This document shows, piece by piece, positions 42,094-50,914 of a DNA stretch of 64,000 bases (within the stretch, counting starts at the first letter, position 1; every line of letters begins with the position of its first letter). Below the pieces are notes generated by a model. That model searched no databases and had not been told where the DNA came from. It saw only the letters and a list, made by a program, of their open reading frames with translations. The stretch lies in NCBI RefSeq assembly GCF_015550595.1, contig NZ_JADNBB010000013.1, positions 97,497 through 161,496 on the forward strand, written 5' to 3'. Made by a program: the position numbers and the translations under genes. The stretch comes from Parabacteroides goldsteinii (GTDB taxonomy: Bacteria > Bacteroidota > Bacteroidia > Bacteroidales > Tannerellaceae).

Positions 42094-42879
42094 TTACATT
42101 TCTCTCAGCCAGATATTCCGGAAGCTGATCGGTTCGCTGGGGTCGCCATGGCTTTGCAGGACGATCGGGCCGGCTCCGTGGGGAACGACTTTCGGGAAGC
42201 CGATATATTCGGTTGTTCCGAGGATTGTCGTGTTATTCTGCAAAACGATACCATTCTGGATAACGGTGATACGCGGAGGTACTCGATAAGTCCCGTCTTC
42301 CTTGAATATCGGAGCAGTGTAGATAATATCATATACATTCCATTCTCCCGGCTTGCGCATAGCGTTTGCCAATGGAGGTGTCTGTTTGTAGATACTTCCG
42401 GTCTGTCCGTTCACGTATGTTTCATTGTTATAGCAGTCGAGCACCTGTACTTCATACATTCCTTGCATAAAGATACCGCTGTTGCCGCGTGCCTGACTTT
42501 TTCCGGTAATATTTTCAGGAACGCACCATTCGATGTGCAGTTGATAATTGTTGAATTTTTGCTTGGTCTGGATATCGCCTGTTTTTTTGTTTACAGTGAA
42601 TACACCGTCGTGAACGGTCCATTGCGCCGGTTCGCCTTTAGTGTTTTCCCAGGCAGAGAGGTCTTTGCCGTCGAACAGGACGATTGCATCCGATGGAGCC
42701 GAATTGGTCTTGATATCTCCCGGTGTAACGATCTTGGGCTGGGGAGTCCAGTATTCCGACATGCCCGGAGTCATCTTTTCGGGTTGCGGATACTCTTTCT
42801 CTTGTGCACTTAGATTAACACAAGCTGTACAAGCCATTGCGGCCAGTACAGCCTTGATAGTAATGTCTTTCTTCCTCAT
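42094..42879 (-). CDS. Secreted DUF1080 (3-keto-disaccharide hydrolase-like) protein
   Basis: A 261-aa protein with signal peptide about 1-25 (ending NLSAQ). The jelly-roll DUF1080 domain contains FDGKDLSAWENTKGEPAQWTVHDGVFTV, HIEWCVPENITG and GNSGIFMQGMYEVQVLD. Some DUF1080 proteins hydrolyse 3-keto-glycosides; substrate here is unknown. It is monocistronic. A lipoprotein paralogue lies at 52424-53278. Confidence 0.87.
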   Translation of the reverse strand: MRKKDITIKAVLAAMACTACVNLSAQEKEYPQPEKMTPGMSEYWTPQPKIVTPGDIKTNSAPSDAIVLFDGKDLSAWENTKGEPAQWTVHDGVFTVNKKTGDIQTKQKFNNYQLHIEWCVPENITGKSQARGNSGIFMQGMYEVQVLDCYNNETYVNGQTGSIYKQTPPLANAMRKPGEWNVYDIIYTAPIFKEDGTYRVPPRITVIQNGIVLQNNTTILGTTEYIGFPKVVPHGAGPIVLQSHGDPSEPISFRNIWLREM

Positions 42880-42969
42880 GGTCTAAATAATTTTAGGTTT
42901 ACAATTAAGTAATTGCAAAGCTACGTAATTATTTGCCACGTTGTAATCAGTTTGTCTAAAAAAACTGAC

Positions 42970-43434
42970 TTATTGATTATGACAGAAAAGGCGTTTTTCG
43001 GCCAAAGCTTCGTATTTTGTTCCCGGTCGTCCGTAGTTGCAGTACGGATAAATGCTGATGCCGCCCCGTGGGGTGAAGATTCCTGTCACTTCGATATACT
43101 TCGGGTCCATTAATTGGATCAGGTCTTTCATGATAATGTTTACACAGTCTTCATGGAAAGCGCCGTGGCTGCGGAAGCTGAACAGGTATAATTTCAAACT
43201 TTTGCTTTCAACCATCTTTACATCGGGGATATAGTCGATGTGTATCGTAGCAAAGTCCGGCTGTCCAGTGATCGGGCAAAGGCTCGTAAATTCAGGGCAG
43301 TTGAAACGTACCCAGTAATCGTTGCCAGGATGTTTGTTGGTGAATGCTTCGAGCACTTCAGGGGCATAGTCCTGTTTATATTCGGTAGAACCGCCCAGCA
43401 GGTGCAGTTCGTTTTCTTCTTTTCTTGTATCCAT
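42970..43434 (-). CDS. queF: NADPH-dependent preQ0 reductase (preQ1 synthase)
   Basis: A 154-aa unimodular QueF that reduces 7-cyano-7-deazaguanine to preQ1 in queuosine biosynthesis. The catalytic Cys is in [21 protein letters not shown]; the substrate motif is [21 protein letters not shown]. It lies 4 bp downstream of queC, in one operon with it. Confidence 0.95.
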   Translation of the reverse strand: MDTRKEENELHLLGGSTEYKQDYAPEVLEAFTNKHPGNDYWVRFNCPEFTSLCPITGQPDFATIHIDYIPDVKMVESKSLKLYLFSFRSHGAFHEDCVNIIMKDLIQLMDPKYIEVTGIFTPRGGISIYPYCNYGRPGTKYEALAEKRLFCHNQ

Positions 43435-43438
43435 AATT

Positions 43439-44104
43439 TTATTTCTTCTTCTTCTTTTTTAGGTATTTCTCCAGTCCTTCTTTGCGCAACTTGCAAGCGG
43501 GGCAATGGCCGCAACCATCGGCAGGGACTCCGTTGTAGCAGGTCAGTGTCTGTGTGCGAACCAGGTCGAATACGCCCAGTTCGTCGGAGAGTTGCCATAC
43601 TTCGCTCTTGTCGCGGTCCATCAGCGGTGTGTGGATCACGAACTGTTCGTCCATGGCAAGGTTGAGCGTCACATTCAACGATCGGACAAAGGTGTCACGG
43701 CAATCCGGGTATCCACTGAAGTCAGCTTCCGAAACACCCGTAACGAGGTGAAAGATGCCTTTGCTTCGTGCCATAATGGCGGCGAAGGTGAGGAATACCA
43801 TGTTTCTGCCGGGGACGAATGTGTTCGGATAACTGTCGGCGGGTTTGTCTTCATCCATCGTGATAGAAGTGTCTGTCAGCGAGTTGGGAGCCAGTTGGCT
43901 GATCAGGGAAACGTCTAGTAACTGGAACGGGACATTGGCGTCTGCAGCAATCTTACGTGCAATATCAATTTCTAGAGAGTGTTTCTGACCGTAAGTAAAA
44001 CATACGGCTTCTACACGTGTAAAATGCTTCTTCGCCCAGAAAAGGCAGGTCGTGGAGTCTTGTCCACCGGAGAAGCATACCAAAGCGGCTTCTTGATGTT
44101 TCAT
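43439..44104 (-). CDS. queC: 7-cyano-7-deazaguanine synthase
   Basis: A 221-aa enzyme, starting at the ATG at 44104 ([17 protein letters not shown]), that makes preQ0 from carboxydeazaguanine and ammonia with ATP. PP-loop [13 protein letters not shown]; zinc-binding cysteines near the C-terminus in [16 protein letters not shown]. The C-terminus is lysine-only (KYLKKKKKK). Putative -7 box TATCTTTG (minus strand) at 44169-44176. Confidence 0.95.
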   Translation of the reverse strand: MKHQEAALVCFSGGQDSTTCLFWAKKHFTRVEAVCFTYGQKHSLEIDIARKIAADANVPFQLLDVSLISQLAPNSLTDTSITMDEDKPADSYPNTFVPGRNMVFLTFAAIMARSKGIFHLVTGVSEADFSGYPDCRDTFVRSLNVTLNLAMDEQFVIHTPLMDRDKSEVWQLSDELGVFDLVRTQTLTCYNGVPADGCGHCPACKLRKEGLEKYLKKKKKK

Positions 44105-44168
44105 ATTTTTCTTGTTTTTAATACGTGGTTTAGCAAGCACACGGTAAAGAAAGCATTCCTTTACGCTG

Positions 44169-44217
44169 CAAAGATACTTTTTTAATTGAAAATGGAGAAT
44201 TGAGAATTGAAAATTGA
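44169..44217. repeat. queC -7 box and dispersed AATTGAAAATTG repeat
   Basis: 44169-44176 reads TATCTTTG on the minus strand, a likely queC -7 element. Immediately upstream, 44184-44217 is AATTGAAAATGGAGAATTG... followed by AGAATTGAAAATTGA, a copy of the dispersed simple-motif repeat. Confidence 0.5.
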
Positions 44218-44342
44218 GGGGGATAATTGGAGTTGTTGCACAGAAATGATGTAATTGTGCGGCACATTTTCTTTAAAAGTGTGCAATGTTGAAGAAAAGT
44301 ATTTATCTTTGCTGCCGTTTTTGTAATAAAGAAAAGTAAAAT

Positions 44343-45722
44343 ATGAAAAAAGTATTATTAGGTGCGGCATTGATGATGATGCCTCTGCTTTCTTTCGCTG
44401 GTGGATATTTGACAAATACTAATCAGCATGCAGCCTTTTTAAGATCACTTTCGCGAGGTGCTGCAATTGATATAGATGGTGCTTTGTCTAACCCGGCGGG
44501 CCTTTCTTTCTTGCCGACAGATGGTTTTCGTGTAGGCGTGAGTATACAGAGTGCTTTCCAGACTAGAGATATCGATGCCTCTTTTGGCACATATAATGGC
44601 TTTGATCCGGTAAATAAGGTTCCGACAGTAAGTGATGTTCCCTATAAAAAGTATTACAAAGGAAAGGCTGCTGCTCCCGTCATTCCGAGTGTTTTTGCGG
44701 CTTATAAAAAAGGTGACTGGACTATTTCCGGATTCTTCGCCATCACGGGAGGAGGAGGTAAGGCCTCGTTTAACGATGGTTTGCCCATGTTCGAATCGGC
44801 TGCTATGGCTGGTATATTCAAGGAAAGTTTGACGAACTATATGAAGACAGGCGGTAAAAGTCCTATCGTCACTCCGGACATGTATACTATTAATAGTGCG
44901 ATGGATGGTAAACAATTTATTTATTCTCTGCAACTTGGTTTGGGATACAAAATCACGGATTGGCTTTCTGCCTTTGCCGGTGGACGCATGAATTATTTTT
45001 CAGGAAACTATGACGGTTATCTGAATGCAAAACTGAAGCAAAATTTGGGTGGTGCGGAATTGATGCCGCTGGCCTTGAATTGCGATCAGACTGGTTGGGG
45101 ATTGACGCCGGTTTTAGGTGTTGATGTGAAATACGGCAAGTTTAATTTCGGTGCCAAGTATGAGTTCAAAACCAACTTGAACATTGAAAACGATACAAAG
45201 AAGTTGGATTATCCCGAAAGTGCGGAAGATTTGGTTGGTGCTTACAAGCATGGTGTAAATACGCCGAATGATATTCCTTCCATGCTTTCTGTGGCTGCCT
45301 CTTATCAGTTTTTACCCATGTTAAAGGCCTCTGTTGAGTACCACTTCTTCGACGACAAGAAAGCCGGAATGGCTGGCGGAAAGCAGAAAGCGCTGGAACG
45401 GGGCACGAATGAATACCTGCTGGGTATCGAATGGGATGTGATCAAGCGGTTGACAATTAGCGGTGGCGCTCAGATTACAGATTACGGTTTGGCTGACGAA
45501 TTTCAGAGCGATACCAGCTTCTCTTGCGACTCTTACTCATTGGGCTTCGGAGCCAAAGTGATGTTGAGCGAGAAGATGGCTTTGAACGTGGGTTATATGT
45601 GGACAACCTACCATGATTATACAAAAAAATCGAACGATTACAGTGGCACGGGCCTTCCCGGAACTAACGTATATAGCCGTACTAATAAAGTATTCGGTTT
45701 AAGTCTGGATTACGCTTTTTAA
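44343..45722 (+). CDS. FadL/OmpP1-type outer membrane porin
   Basis: A 459-aa beta-barrel with signal peptide about 1-20 (MKKVLLGAALMMMPLLSFAG). Features of the FadL/TodX family: AAFLRSLSRGAAIDIDGALSNPAGLSFLP near the N-terminus (hatch region) and C-terminal aromatic FGLSLDYAF. Predicted to move hydrophobic molecules across the outer membrane. A TATCTTTG -7 box lies at about 44306-44313. Confidence 0.88.
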   Translation: MKKVLLGAALMMMPLLSFAGGYLTNTNQHAAFLRSLSRGAAIDIDGALSNPAGLSFLPTDGFRVGVSIQSAFQTRDIDASFGTYNGFDPVNKVPTVSDVPYKKYYKGKAAAPVIPSVFAAYKKGDWTISGFFAITGGGGKASFNDGLPMFESAAMAGIFKESLTNYMKTGGKSPIVTPDMYTINSAMDGKQFIYSLQLGLGYKITDWLSAFAGGRMNYFSGNYDGYLNAKLKQNLGGAELMPLALNCDQTGWGLTPVLGVDVKYGKFNFGAKYEFKTNLNIENDTKKLDYPESAEDLVGAYKHGVNTPNDIPSMLSVAASYQFLPMLKASVEYHFFDDKKAGMAGGKQKALERGTNEYLLGIEWDVIKRLTISGGAQITDYGLADEFQSDTSFSCDSYSLGFGAKVMLSEKMALNVGYMWTTYHDYTKKSNDYSGTGLPGTNVYSRTNKVFGLSLDYAF

Positions 45723-45751
45723 CCTATACATATATATAATTATCAAAAGAG

Positions 45752-45780
45752 AGGACTAGTCTTGATGGCGAGTCCTTTTT
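45752..45780 (+). terminator. Terminator of the FadL-like gene
   Basis: AGGACT / AGTCCT stem followed by a T run, 30 bp beyond the stop. Confidence 0.7.
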
Positions 45781-45870
45781 TCTTGTCCTGATCGAAAGTT
45801 TACTGTTAATTCCCCACTATTTTGACAGGTGTGGGGGGAAAGCCCCATATGTATGGGGAAAAATACCCAT

Positions 45871-45958
45871 TGCGGTGGGGTAAAATGCCCATTGCGGTGG
45901 GGTAAAATGCCCATTGCGGTGGGGTAAAATGCCCATTGCGGTGGGGTAAAATGCCCAT
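45871..45958. repeat. 22-bp tandem repeat, four perfect copies
   Basis: Unit TGCGGTGGGGTAAAATGCCCAT repeated four times without spacers, with degenerate copies on both sides (45826-45870 and 45959-45982). Each unit holds TGGG...CCCA, so small hairpins can form on either strand. It lies between the FadL gene and a small secreted protein gene. Not a CRISPR. Confidence 0.85.
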
Positions 45959-46007
45959 TATAGTGGGAATATTATTGTGGGGAAGTCATGTAAAATAAAA
46001 GGAAGTC

Positions 46008-46349
46008 TTAGCGGATAGCTACTTTGCGAACAGTGTCGCCGATGCGGATGATATAGTAACCTTTGGCAATGTTTACAGTATATTCGCCGTCAGGTTGTTT
46101 CATTTCGAATTCTTTTACGCGGATACCGACAACACTGTAGATTTCAAGTTTACTCCCGATGGGAGCATTCTTTACAACGATCTTGTTGTCATAGGCACTG
46201 ATCGAAACGGAATCGGGTTTTGCCTGTGGCGTAGCTATCTGGGAAGCAGCTACAGCGCGCGTCGAGTCGGCCGCCTGCTGTGCCTTCACAGTGAGCGAGT
46301 TACCAACGTAAACGCTGATCAATAGAATTATGGAAAATAATATTCTCAT
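46008..46349 (-). CDS. Small secreted protein with sorting-domain-like C-terminus
   Basis: A 113-aa protein, starting at the ATG at 46349 (MRILFSIILLISVYVGNSL, signal peptide). A short low-complexity linker leads to a single domain of about 65 residues (KNAPIGSKLEIYSVVGIRVKEFE...AKGYYIIRIGDTVRKVAI) that resembles the type A sorting domain of the type IX system. It is almost nothing but signal peptide plus this domain, which is odd for a cargo protein. Function unknown. Confidence 0.6.
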   Translation of the reverse strand: MRILFSIILLISVYVGNSLTVKAQQAADSTRAVAASQIATPQAKPDSVSISAYDNKIVVKNAPIGSKLEIYSVVGIRVKEFEMKQPDGEYTVNIAKGYYIIRIGDTVRKVAIR

Positions 46350-46436
46350 ATTCGAAACCCTAAATTCGTACAAATGTATGAATAATTTTGAATATGGGTG
46401 ATATTTAGTCGTTATTATTTGAGAAAAGCCGCTTCA

Positions 46437-47351
46437 TTAGATGGAAAGGACCATGCCTTCGTTTCCCAGAATGGTGTCGGGATATATCTCTCGGGCTTCC
46501 TTATGAAGTACGGCAAGATCTTCGTAACGCGCGGAATAATGTCCGATAACTAACCGCTTGACACCGGCCTTGAGAGCAATCTCTGCTGCCTGGCGGGCGG
46601 TAGAATGGAATGTCTCTTTGGCACGTGCCTTGTCGCTTTCCATGAATGTCGCTTCGTGGTAAAGAAGATCTACTCCTTCGATAATCGGGATAATGGAAGG
46701 CGAATAGGCAGTATCTGAACAATAGGCATATCGTTTAGGAGCTACCGAAGGGCGTGTCAGCCGTGAGTTGGGAATGATTTCGCCTTCCGGTGTGATATAG
46801 TCTTTCCCTTGTTTGATGTCTTTCATCCATTTGACGGGCACTTGGTAAAAGTCGGTCATCTCGCGGATGATATGTGCTTCTTTCGGCTTTTCGGCAAACA
46901 GGAATCCACAAGTCGGTATCCGGTGTTTCAGCGGAATGGAGTAGACCGAGAGGGAACGGTCTTCCATGATCAGCGAATGGCTGTAAGTGTCTATATGATT
47001 GAAGCGGACTTCATAAGGCATTCCTTTGCAAAAGGTGTCGAGCACAGGGCGCATATAGTTTTCGATCTCCTTCGGAGCATGGATAACCAGGTCGCCGGTA
47101 CGTCCCAGCATACCGAGCGTAGAGAGCAGGCCGGGCAAACCGAAACAGTGGTCGCCATGCAAATGAGAGATAAATATATGGTTCAAGCGGCTGAATTTGA
47201 TACGCATATTACGCATCTGCACCTGGGTGCCTTCGCCACAGTCTATCATATATAATTTATCCCTTAAATCTACCACCTGAGAAGTTGCCAGATGCCGCGT
47301 GGTCGGTAACGCAGAACCACATCCTAAAATGTTTAAGTTAAAATCAGCCAT
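46437..47351 (-). CDS. rnz: Ribonuclease Z
   Basis: A 304-aa tRNA 3' processing endonuclease, starting at the ATG at 47351 (MADFNLNILGCGSALPTTRH). Metallo-beta-lactamase motif FISHLHGDHCFGLPG, flexible arm region in the middle, and C-terminal HSTARQAAEIALKAGVKRLVIGHYSARYED. A TATCTTTG -7 box lies about 26 nt upstream. It would process tRNAs lacking encoded CCA, as the tRNA-Lys here. Confidence 0.93.
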   Translation of the reverse strand: MADFNLNILGCGSALPTTRHLATSQVVDLRDKLYMIDCGEGTQVQMRNMRIKFSRLNHIFISHLHGDHCFGLPGLLSTLGMLGRTGDLVIHAPKEIENYMRPVLDTFCKGMPYEVRFNHIDTYSHSLIMEDRSLSVYSIPLKHRIPTCGFLFAEKPKEAHIIREMTDFYQVPVKWMKDIKQGKDYITPEGEIIPNSRLTRPSVAPKRYAYCSDTAYSPSIIPIIEGVDLLYHEATFMESDKARAKETFHSTARQAAEIALKAGVKRLVIGHYSARYEDLAVLHKEAREIYPDTILGNEGMVLSI

Positions 47352-47655
47352 AAAGGAATACCTTGGATATTTGTTTGCAAAGATAATACAAAAGCATCTG
47401 TGTTCTGTGAAAAATAGCAAAAAATGCAGCTCGATTGTTCGTAAGATGAGTTGGATTACATATATTTGTTTGCTGTCCTAATGGAAGCAAAATATTGTAA
47501 GCGAAAAGACTTAAGATATTTTATTCTAAGCCTTAACTAACTTTTTCTTTTTGTTTAAAACGGTTAAATGTAGAAACGGCCAAGCGTGAGCTTCGCCGTT
47601 TCCTTTGTTTTATAGGGGAGGTATCTGCAGGGGCGGTTCGCGAACCGCCCGTACA
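47352..47655. other. Region between cydB and rnz with hairpins
   Basis: AAACGGC / GCCGTTT hairpin (about 47573-47599) and the GC-rich palindrome at 47631-47650. No gene. Confidence 0.5.
47631..47650. repeat. GGGCGGTTCG palindrome (REP-like)
   Basis: A perfect 20-bp palindrome GGGCGGTTCGCGAACCGCCC within GGGGCGG...CCGCCCGTACA. It resembles the hairpin at 54769-54801 (GTAGGGGCGGG...). Six bp beyond the cydB stop, probably ending or protecting the cyd message. Confidence 0.6.
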
Positions 47656-48810
47656 TTAATAGGTATGTCCGTCTTTGTCTTCCATTTCTTGTGCGTCGAT
47701 CTTGTGAAGGTCGAGCGAACGCCATGCATAGAAGATGTAAGCCAGAACGAAAGGTACCAGGATTGATACATAACTCATCACTTTCAGCGTGAACGGACTT
47801 GACGAGCTGTTCTGGATTGTCAACGAACTTTGCAGGTCCGTGATGGACGGATAATAAGCCGTGTTGTTCCATCCGGCACAAAGCAGCAACGCCAATACGG
47901 TAAGGACGGTTCCTGTTCCTGCAAACCAGATCCCTTTCCGCCAGGTTGTCGACAAGATTGTTTTGATAATACCGAATAAAACAAGTACGACACCCGCCAG
48001 CAGAACCACCAGTACAGCCGGCATCTGGATCAGGTTAATGAAATATTTATAGGGCTGCATAAACACTTCCTGTGTTTGGGGATCTACTGCGAAACCATCT
48101 GCCAGCAATAAACGTACAAGGAATATCAGGAAGAATACAAGGAATAAAGCAGTCTCCGGGATCAGGCGTTTCCGGCAACGGGTCACTATATCTTTATTAT
48201 CAATATTGTTGATGAAATAAAGTAAAGCCTGTACGCGTGCCAGGAAGAATACAGCCAGTCCGAGGCAAACATTCCAGAATACAAAGGCCGCTTCCAATCC
48301 ATGCAGTGAGTTGTTCCAGGTGGAAATAACCGGCATGGCGATATCAGTCATCTGTCCTTTATTAACCGAAAATTCTGCTCCGTTGAAGAAAGTCCCGACA
48401 GCAGTTCCCAGCAGGATCGGTCCGACTACACCATTGATGATCAGGAATATCTGATATGTTTTCTTTCCCAGTAAATTTCCTTTCTTTGCCTGGTATTCAT
48501 ACGATACGGCTTGAATAACGAAACAAAGCAGGATCAGCATCCATACCCAATAGGCACCGCCGAAACTGGTAGAGTAGAACAAGGGGAAAGAGGCAAAGAA
48601 CGCACCACCGAAAGTAACCAGTGTCGTAAAGGTGAATTCCCATTTACGTCCGGTTGAGTTGAGTAACATCTTTTGTTCCAGTTCCGTTTTTCCAATCGAG
48701 AAAAGCAACGACTGTCCTCCCTGAACGAAAAGCAGGAATACTAACAGTGCTCCCAGCAGGGAAACGAGGAACCACCAGTAATGTTGTAATAATATATATG
48801 TACTGTCCAT
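47656..48810 (-). CDS. cydB: Cytochrome bd oxidase subunit II
   Basis: A 384-aa polytopic subunit of the bd-type quinol oxidase. N-terminus YILLQHYWWFLVSLLGALLVFLLFVQGG, with eight or more helices. Partner of CydA 11 bp upstream. Serves micro-oxic respiration and oxygen removal in gut Bacteroidales. Confidence 0.94.
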   Translation of the reverse strand: MDSTYILLQHYWWFLVSLLGALLVFLLFVQGGQSLLFSIGKTELEQKMLLNSTGRKWEFTFTTLVTFGGAFFASFPLFYSTSFGGAYWVWMLILLCFVIQAVSYEYQAKKGNLLGKKTYQIFLIINGVVGPILLGTAVGTFFNGAEFSVNKGQMTDIAMPVISTWNNSLHGLEAAFVFWNVCLGLAVFFLARVQALLYFINNIDNKDIVTRCRKRLIPETALFLVFFLIFLVRLLLADGFAVDPQTQEVFMQPYKYFINLIQMPAVLVVLLAGVVLVLFGIIKTILSTTWRKGIWFAGTGTVLTVLALLLCAGWNNTAYYPSITDLQSSLTIQNSSSSPFTLKVMSYVSILVPFVLAYIFYAWRSLDLHKIDAQEMEDKDGHTY

Positions 48811-48821
48811 GGTGTATGTTT

Positions 48822-50387
48822 TTAGTTATCATTGTTAGTAGATACGGTAGGGCCTTTCTTGATCGCTTTCACCATGATTCCGACTTCTGCGATCAGTAAG
48901 ATCGTAAAGAGGATCAGGAAAAGGAAGAATGTAATTTGAACTGACGAAGTAGCCAGTTTCGAGATAGAGGCACTGGTCGGCAGTATGTCCTGTATCGCCC
49001 AGGGTTGGCGTCCCACTTCGGCAACCACCCATCCTGCTTGTCCGGCTATATAACCGAGCGGTATCGACCAGAGACAAACCCATTGGAGCCAGCGGGTGTC
49101 TTTGAACTTATCTTTTTTGCTCCAGATAAGGGCGACGATAAAGAGCAGGATAAAGTATCCGCCCAGAATAACCATGATCCGGAACGAGTAGAAGGTCATT
49201 CCTACATGAGGAACCAGTTCGCCCGGATCTTTGATATATCCGTAACCGAAATAGGGGAAGTTTTCATCGAGCGTTGCGCGGTATTGTTTGGCGGCAACCT
49301 CGTCTTTCTCTTTGACCGCTTTGCGGTAGTTGGCCAGTGACTGGATAGCCAGTTGGCCTTTGGCAATCTTCTCGGCTGCCGAAAGAGCCGGAGTGCCGTC
49401 GGCAGTAGGATAACCTCCGTCGATCAGGTTGGTGATGCCCGGCACGTAGCCGTCCATTTTGCGTTCTGCCAGCAACGATAGCATCTTTGGGATCTGTATA
49501 TTGAAGATGAATGGTTCTACATTATCATTATAGCTAGTCTTTTCCGGGTTCAACATCCCAATGCCGACCAGGCCGACACCGTTTCCTCCTTCATAAAGGC
49601 CTTCCATGGCGGCAAGCTTCATCGGCTGCTTCTGAGCTACCTGATAAGCCGAACCGTCACCGGTCCAAAGGATCAATAAGGAAGCGACCAGGCCGAATAT
49701 GGCTCCGATCTTGATACTTTCCAGTGCGAAACGGGTTTCCCGCTTTTTCAACAGATACCAGCTGCTGATTCCTATCACAAACAAAGCGCCTACGATCCAG
49801 CCGGATAAAACCGTGTGGAAGAACTTATTGATGGCTACCGGCGATAAGGCAACCGCCCAAAAGTCGAACATCTCGTTGCGGACCGTGTCGGGGTTGAACT
49901 CCATACCTACCGGATACTGCATCCATGCATTGGCAATCAGAATCCAGAGAGCAGACAAAGTGGCTCCGATAATGGTCAGCCAGGTAGAAGCGAGGTGGAA
50001 GCGTTTGCTCACTTTATCCCAGCCGAAGAACATGACTGCGATAAACGTAGCTTCCATAAAGAAAGCGAGGATACCTTCGATAGCCAGTGGCGCTCCGAAA
50101 ATATCACCGACAAACCAGCTGTAATTCGACCAGTTCGTCCCAAACTCAAATTCAAGGATAAGACCGGTGGCAACACCGATTGCGAAGTTAATACCGAACA
50201 GCTTCATCCAGAACTGAGCTGTTTTTTTCCAGAATTCGTCACCTGTTTTGTAATAAATGGTTTCCAGTATTGCCTGGATCACGCCAAGCCCTAAAGTAAG
50301 GGGTACAAAAAGCCAGTGATACATGGCCGTGAGAGCAAACTGAGCCCTCGACCAGTCAATCAAAGAAGTGTCAATGCTTGCGATCAT
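48822..50387 (-). CDS. cydA: Cytochrome bd oxidase subunit I
   Basis: A 521-aa subunit holding the haems. The haem-ligand His lies in MYHWLFVPLTLGLGV near the N-terminus; GWIVGALFVIGISSWYLLKK, the Q-loop region and the GWVVAEVGRQPWAIQ segment are typical. First structural gene of the operon after DUF4492. Confidence 0.95.
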   Translation of the reverse strand: MIASIDTSLIDWSRAQFALTAMYHWLFVPLTLGLGVIQAILETIYYKTGDEFWKKTAQFWMKLFGINFAIGVATGLILEFEFGTNWSNYSWFVGDIFGAPLAIEGILAFFMEATFIAVMFFGWDKVSKRFHLASTWLTIIGATLSALWILIANAWMQYPVGMEFNPDTVRNEMFDFWAVALSPVAINKFFHTVLSGWIVGALFVIGISSWYLLKKRETRFALESIKIGAIFGLVASLLILWTGDGSAYQVAQKQPMKLAAMEGLYEGGNGVGLVGIGMLNPEKTSYNDNVEPFIFNIQIPKMLSLLAERKMDGYVPGITNLIDGGYPTADGTPALSAAEKIAKGQLAIQSLANYRKAVKEKDEVAAKQYRATLDENFPYFGYGYIKDPGELVPHVGMTFYSFRIMVILGGYFILLFIVALIWSKKDKFKDTRWLQWVCLWSIPLGYIAGQAGWVVAEVGRQPWAIQDILPTSASISKLATSSVQITFFLFLILFTILLIAEVGIMVKAIKKGPTVSTNNDN

Positions 50388-50398
50388 AACTATATTAA

Positions 50399-50626
50399 TT
50401 AAGGAGTTATTGCCCGTTGGATCAATTCACCTGATACGTGTTCCTCTTTCTCGGAATCATTATCAAATTTTCCGAGGTAATTAGGAAAGAAAAACAGTTT
50501 TAATATAAAAAACATGATGAATAGTTTGACCAAAATAATCAGCCATAGTGTCTTACCCAGTTTCATTGATCGAAATCCTTCCAGGTAAAAATGGTAAATT
50601 CGAATGAGTATTGGTTCCTTTTTCAT
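50399..50626 (-). CDS. DUF4492 small membrane protein
   Basis: A 75-aa protein with one transmembrane helix (LWLIILVKLFIMFFILKLFFF) after a basic amphipathic N-terminus (RIYHFYLEGFRSMKLGK). DUF4492 genes commonly precede cydA in Bacteroidetes, so it is a likely accessory subunit or assembly factor of the bd oxidase. 11 bp upstream of cydA. Confidence 0.85.
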   Translation of the reverse strand: MKKEPILIRIYHFYLEGFRSMKLGKTLWLIILVKLFIMFFILKLFFFPNYLGKFDNDSEKEEHVSGELIQRAITP

Positions 50627-50805
50627 GTTTACGTCTTCATTTATATAACAGATATAAGGTAAATATGTTTTCTGTAAGACAAATATAACAGAAAGGGTGA
50701 CTTTTCCAACCCCTAACTATATAGATAATATTTATGAAAAAATAGACATTGTCTATAAGCTCTGTTAAAAAAAACTATTTTGAAAAAGAAAGCCGGATGT
50801 ACAGG

Positions 50806-50836
50806 CTTGTTGTTCTTTTGGCATTGGTTATATTTG
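50806..50836 (+). promoter_or_regulatory. Promoter of the oxidoreductase-DUF1080 operon
   Basis: CTTG, 19 bp, then TATATTTG, a good fit to the Bacteroidetes promoter consensus, about 78 bp before the ATG at 50915. Confidence 0.65.
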
Positions 50837-50914
50837 CGACAGTTTTTGTTTTTAAGACGTGACATTTTAATCGAAATATTATTATTAAGTGCTAATCTAT
50901 AAAAAATTATTACT

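Noticed and set aside
44105..44342. preQ1 riboswitch before queC
   Set aside because: No preQ1 aptamer-like H-type pseudoknot sequence was seen; the spacer is mostly a dispersed repeat.
45871..45958. Possible CRISPR array
   Set aside because: Units are contiguous with no unique spacers and no cas genes are near; it is a simple tandem repeat.
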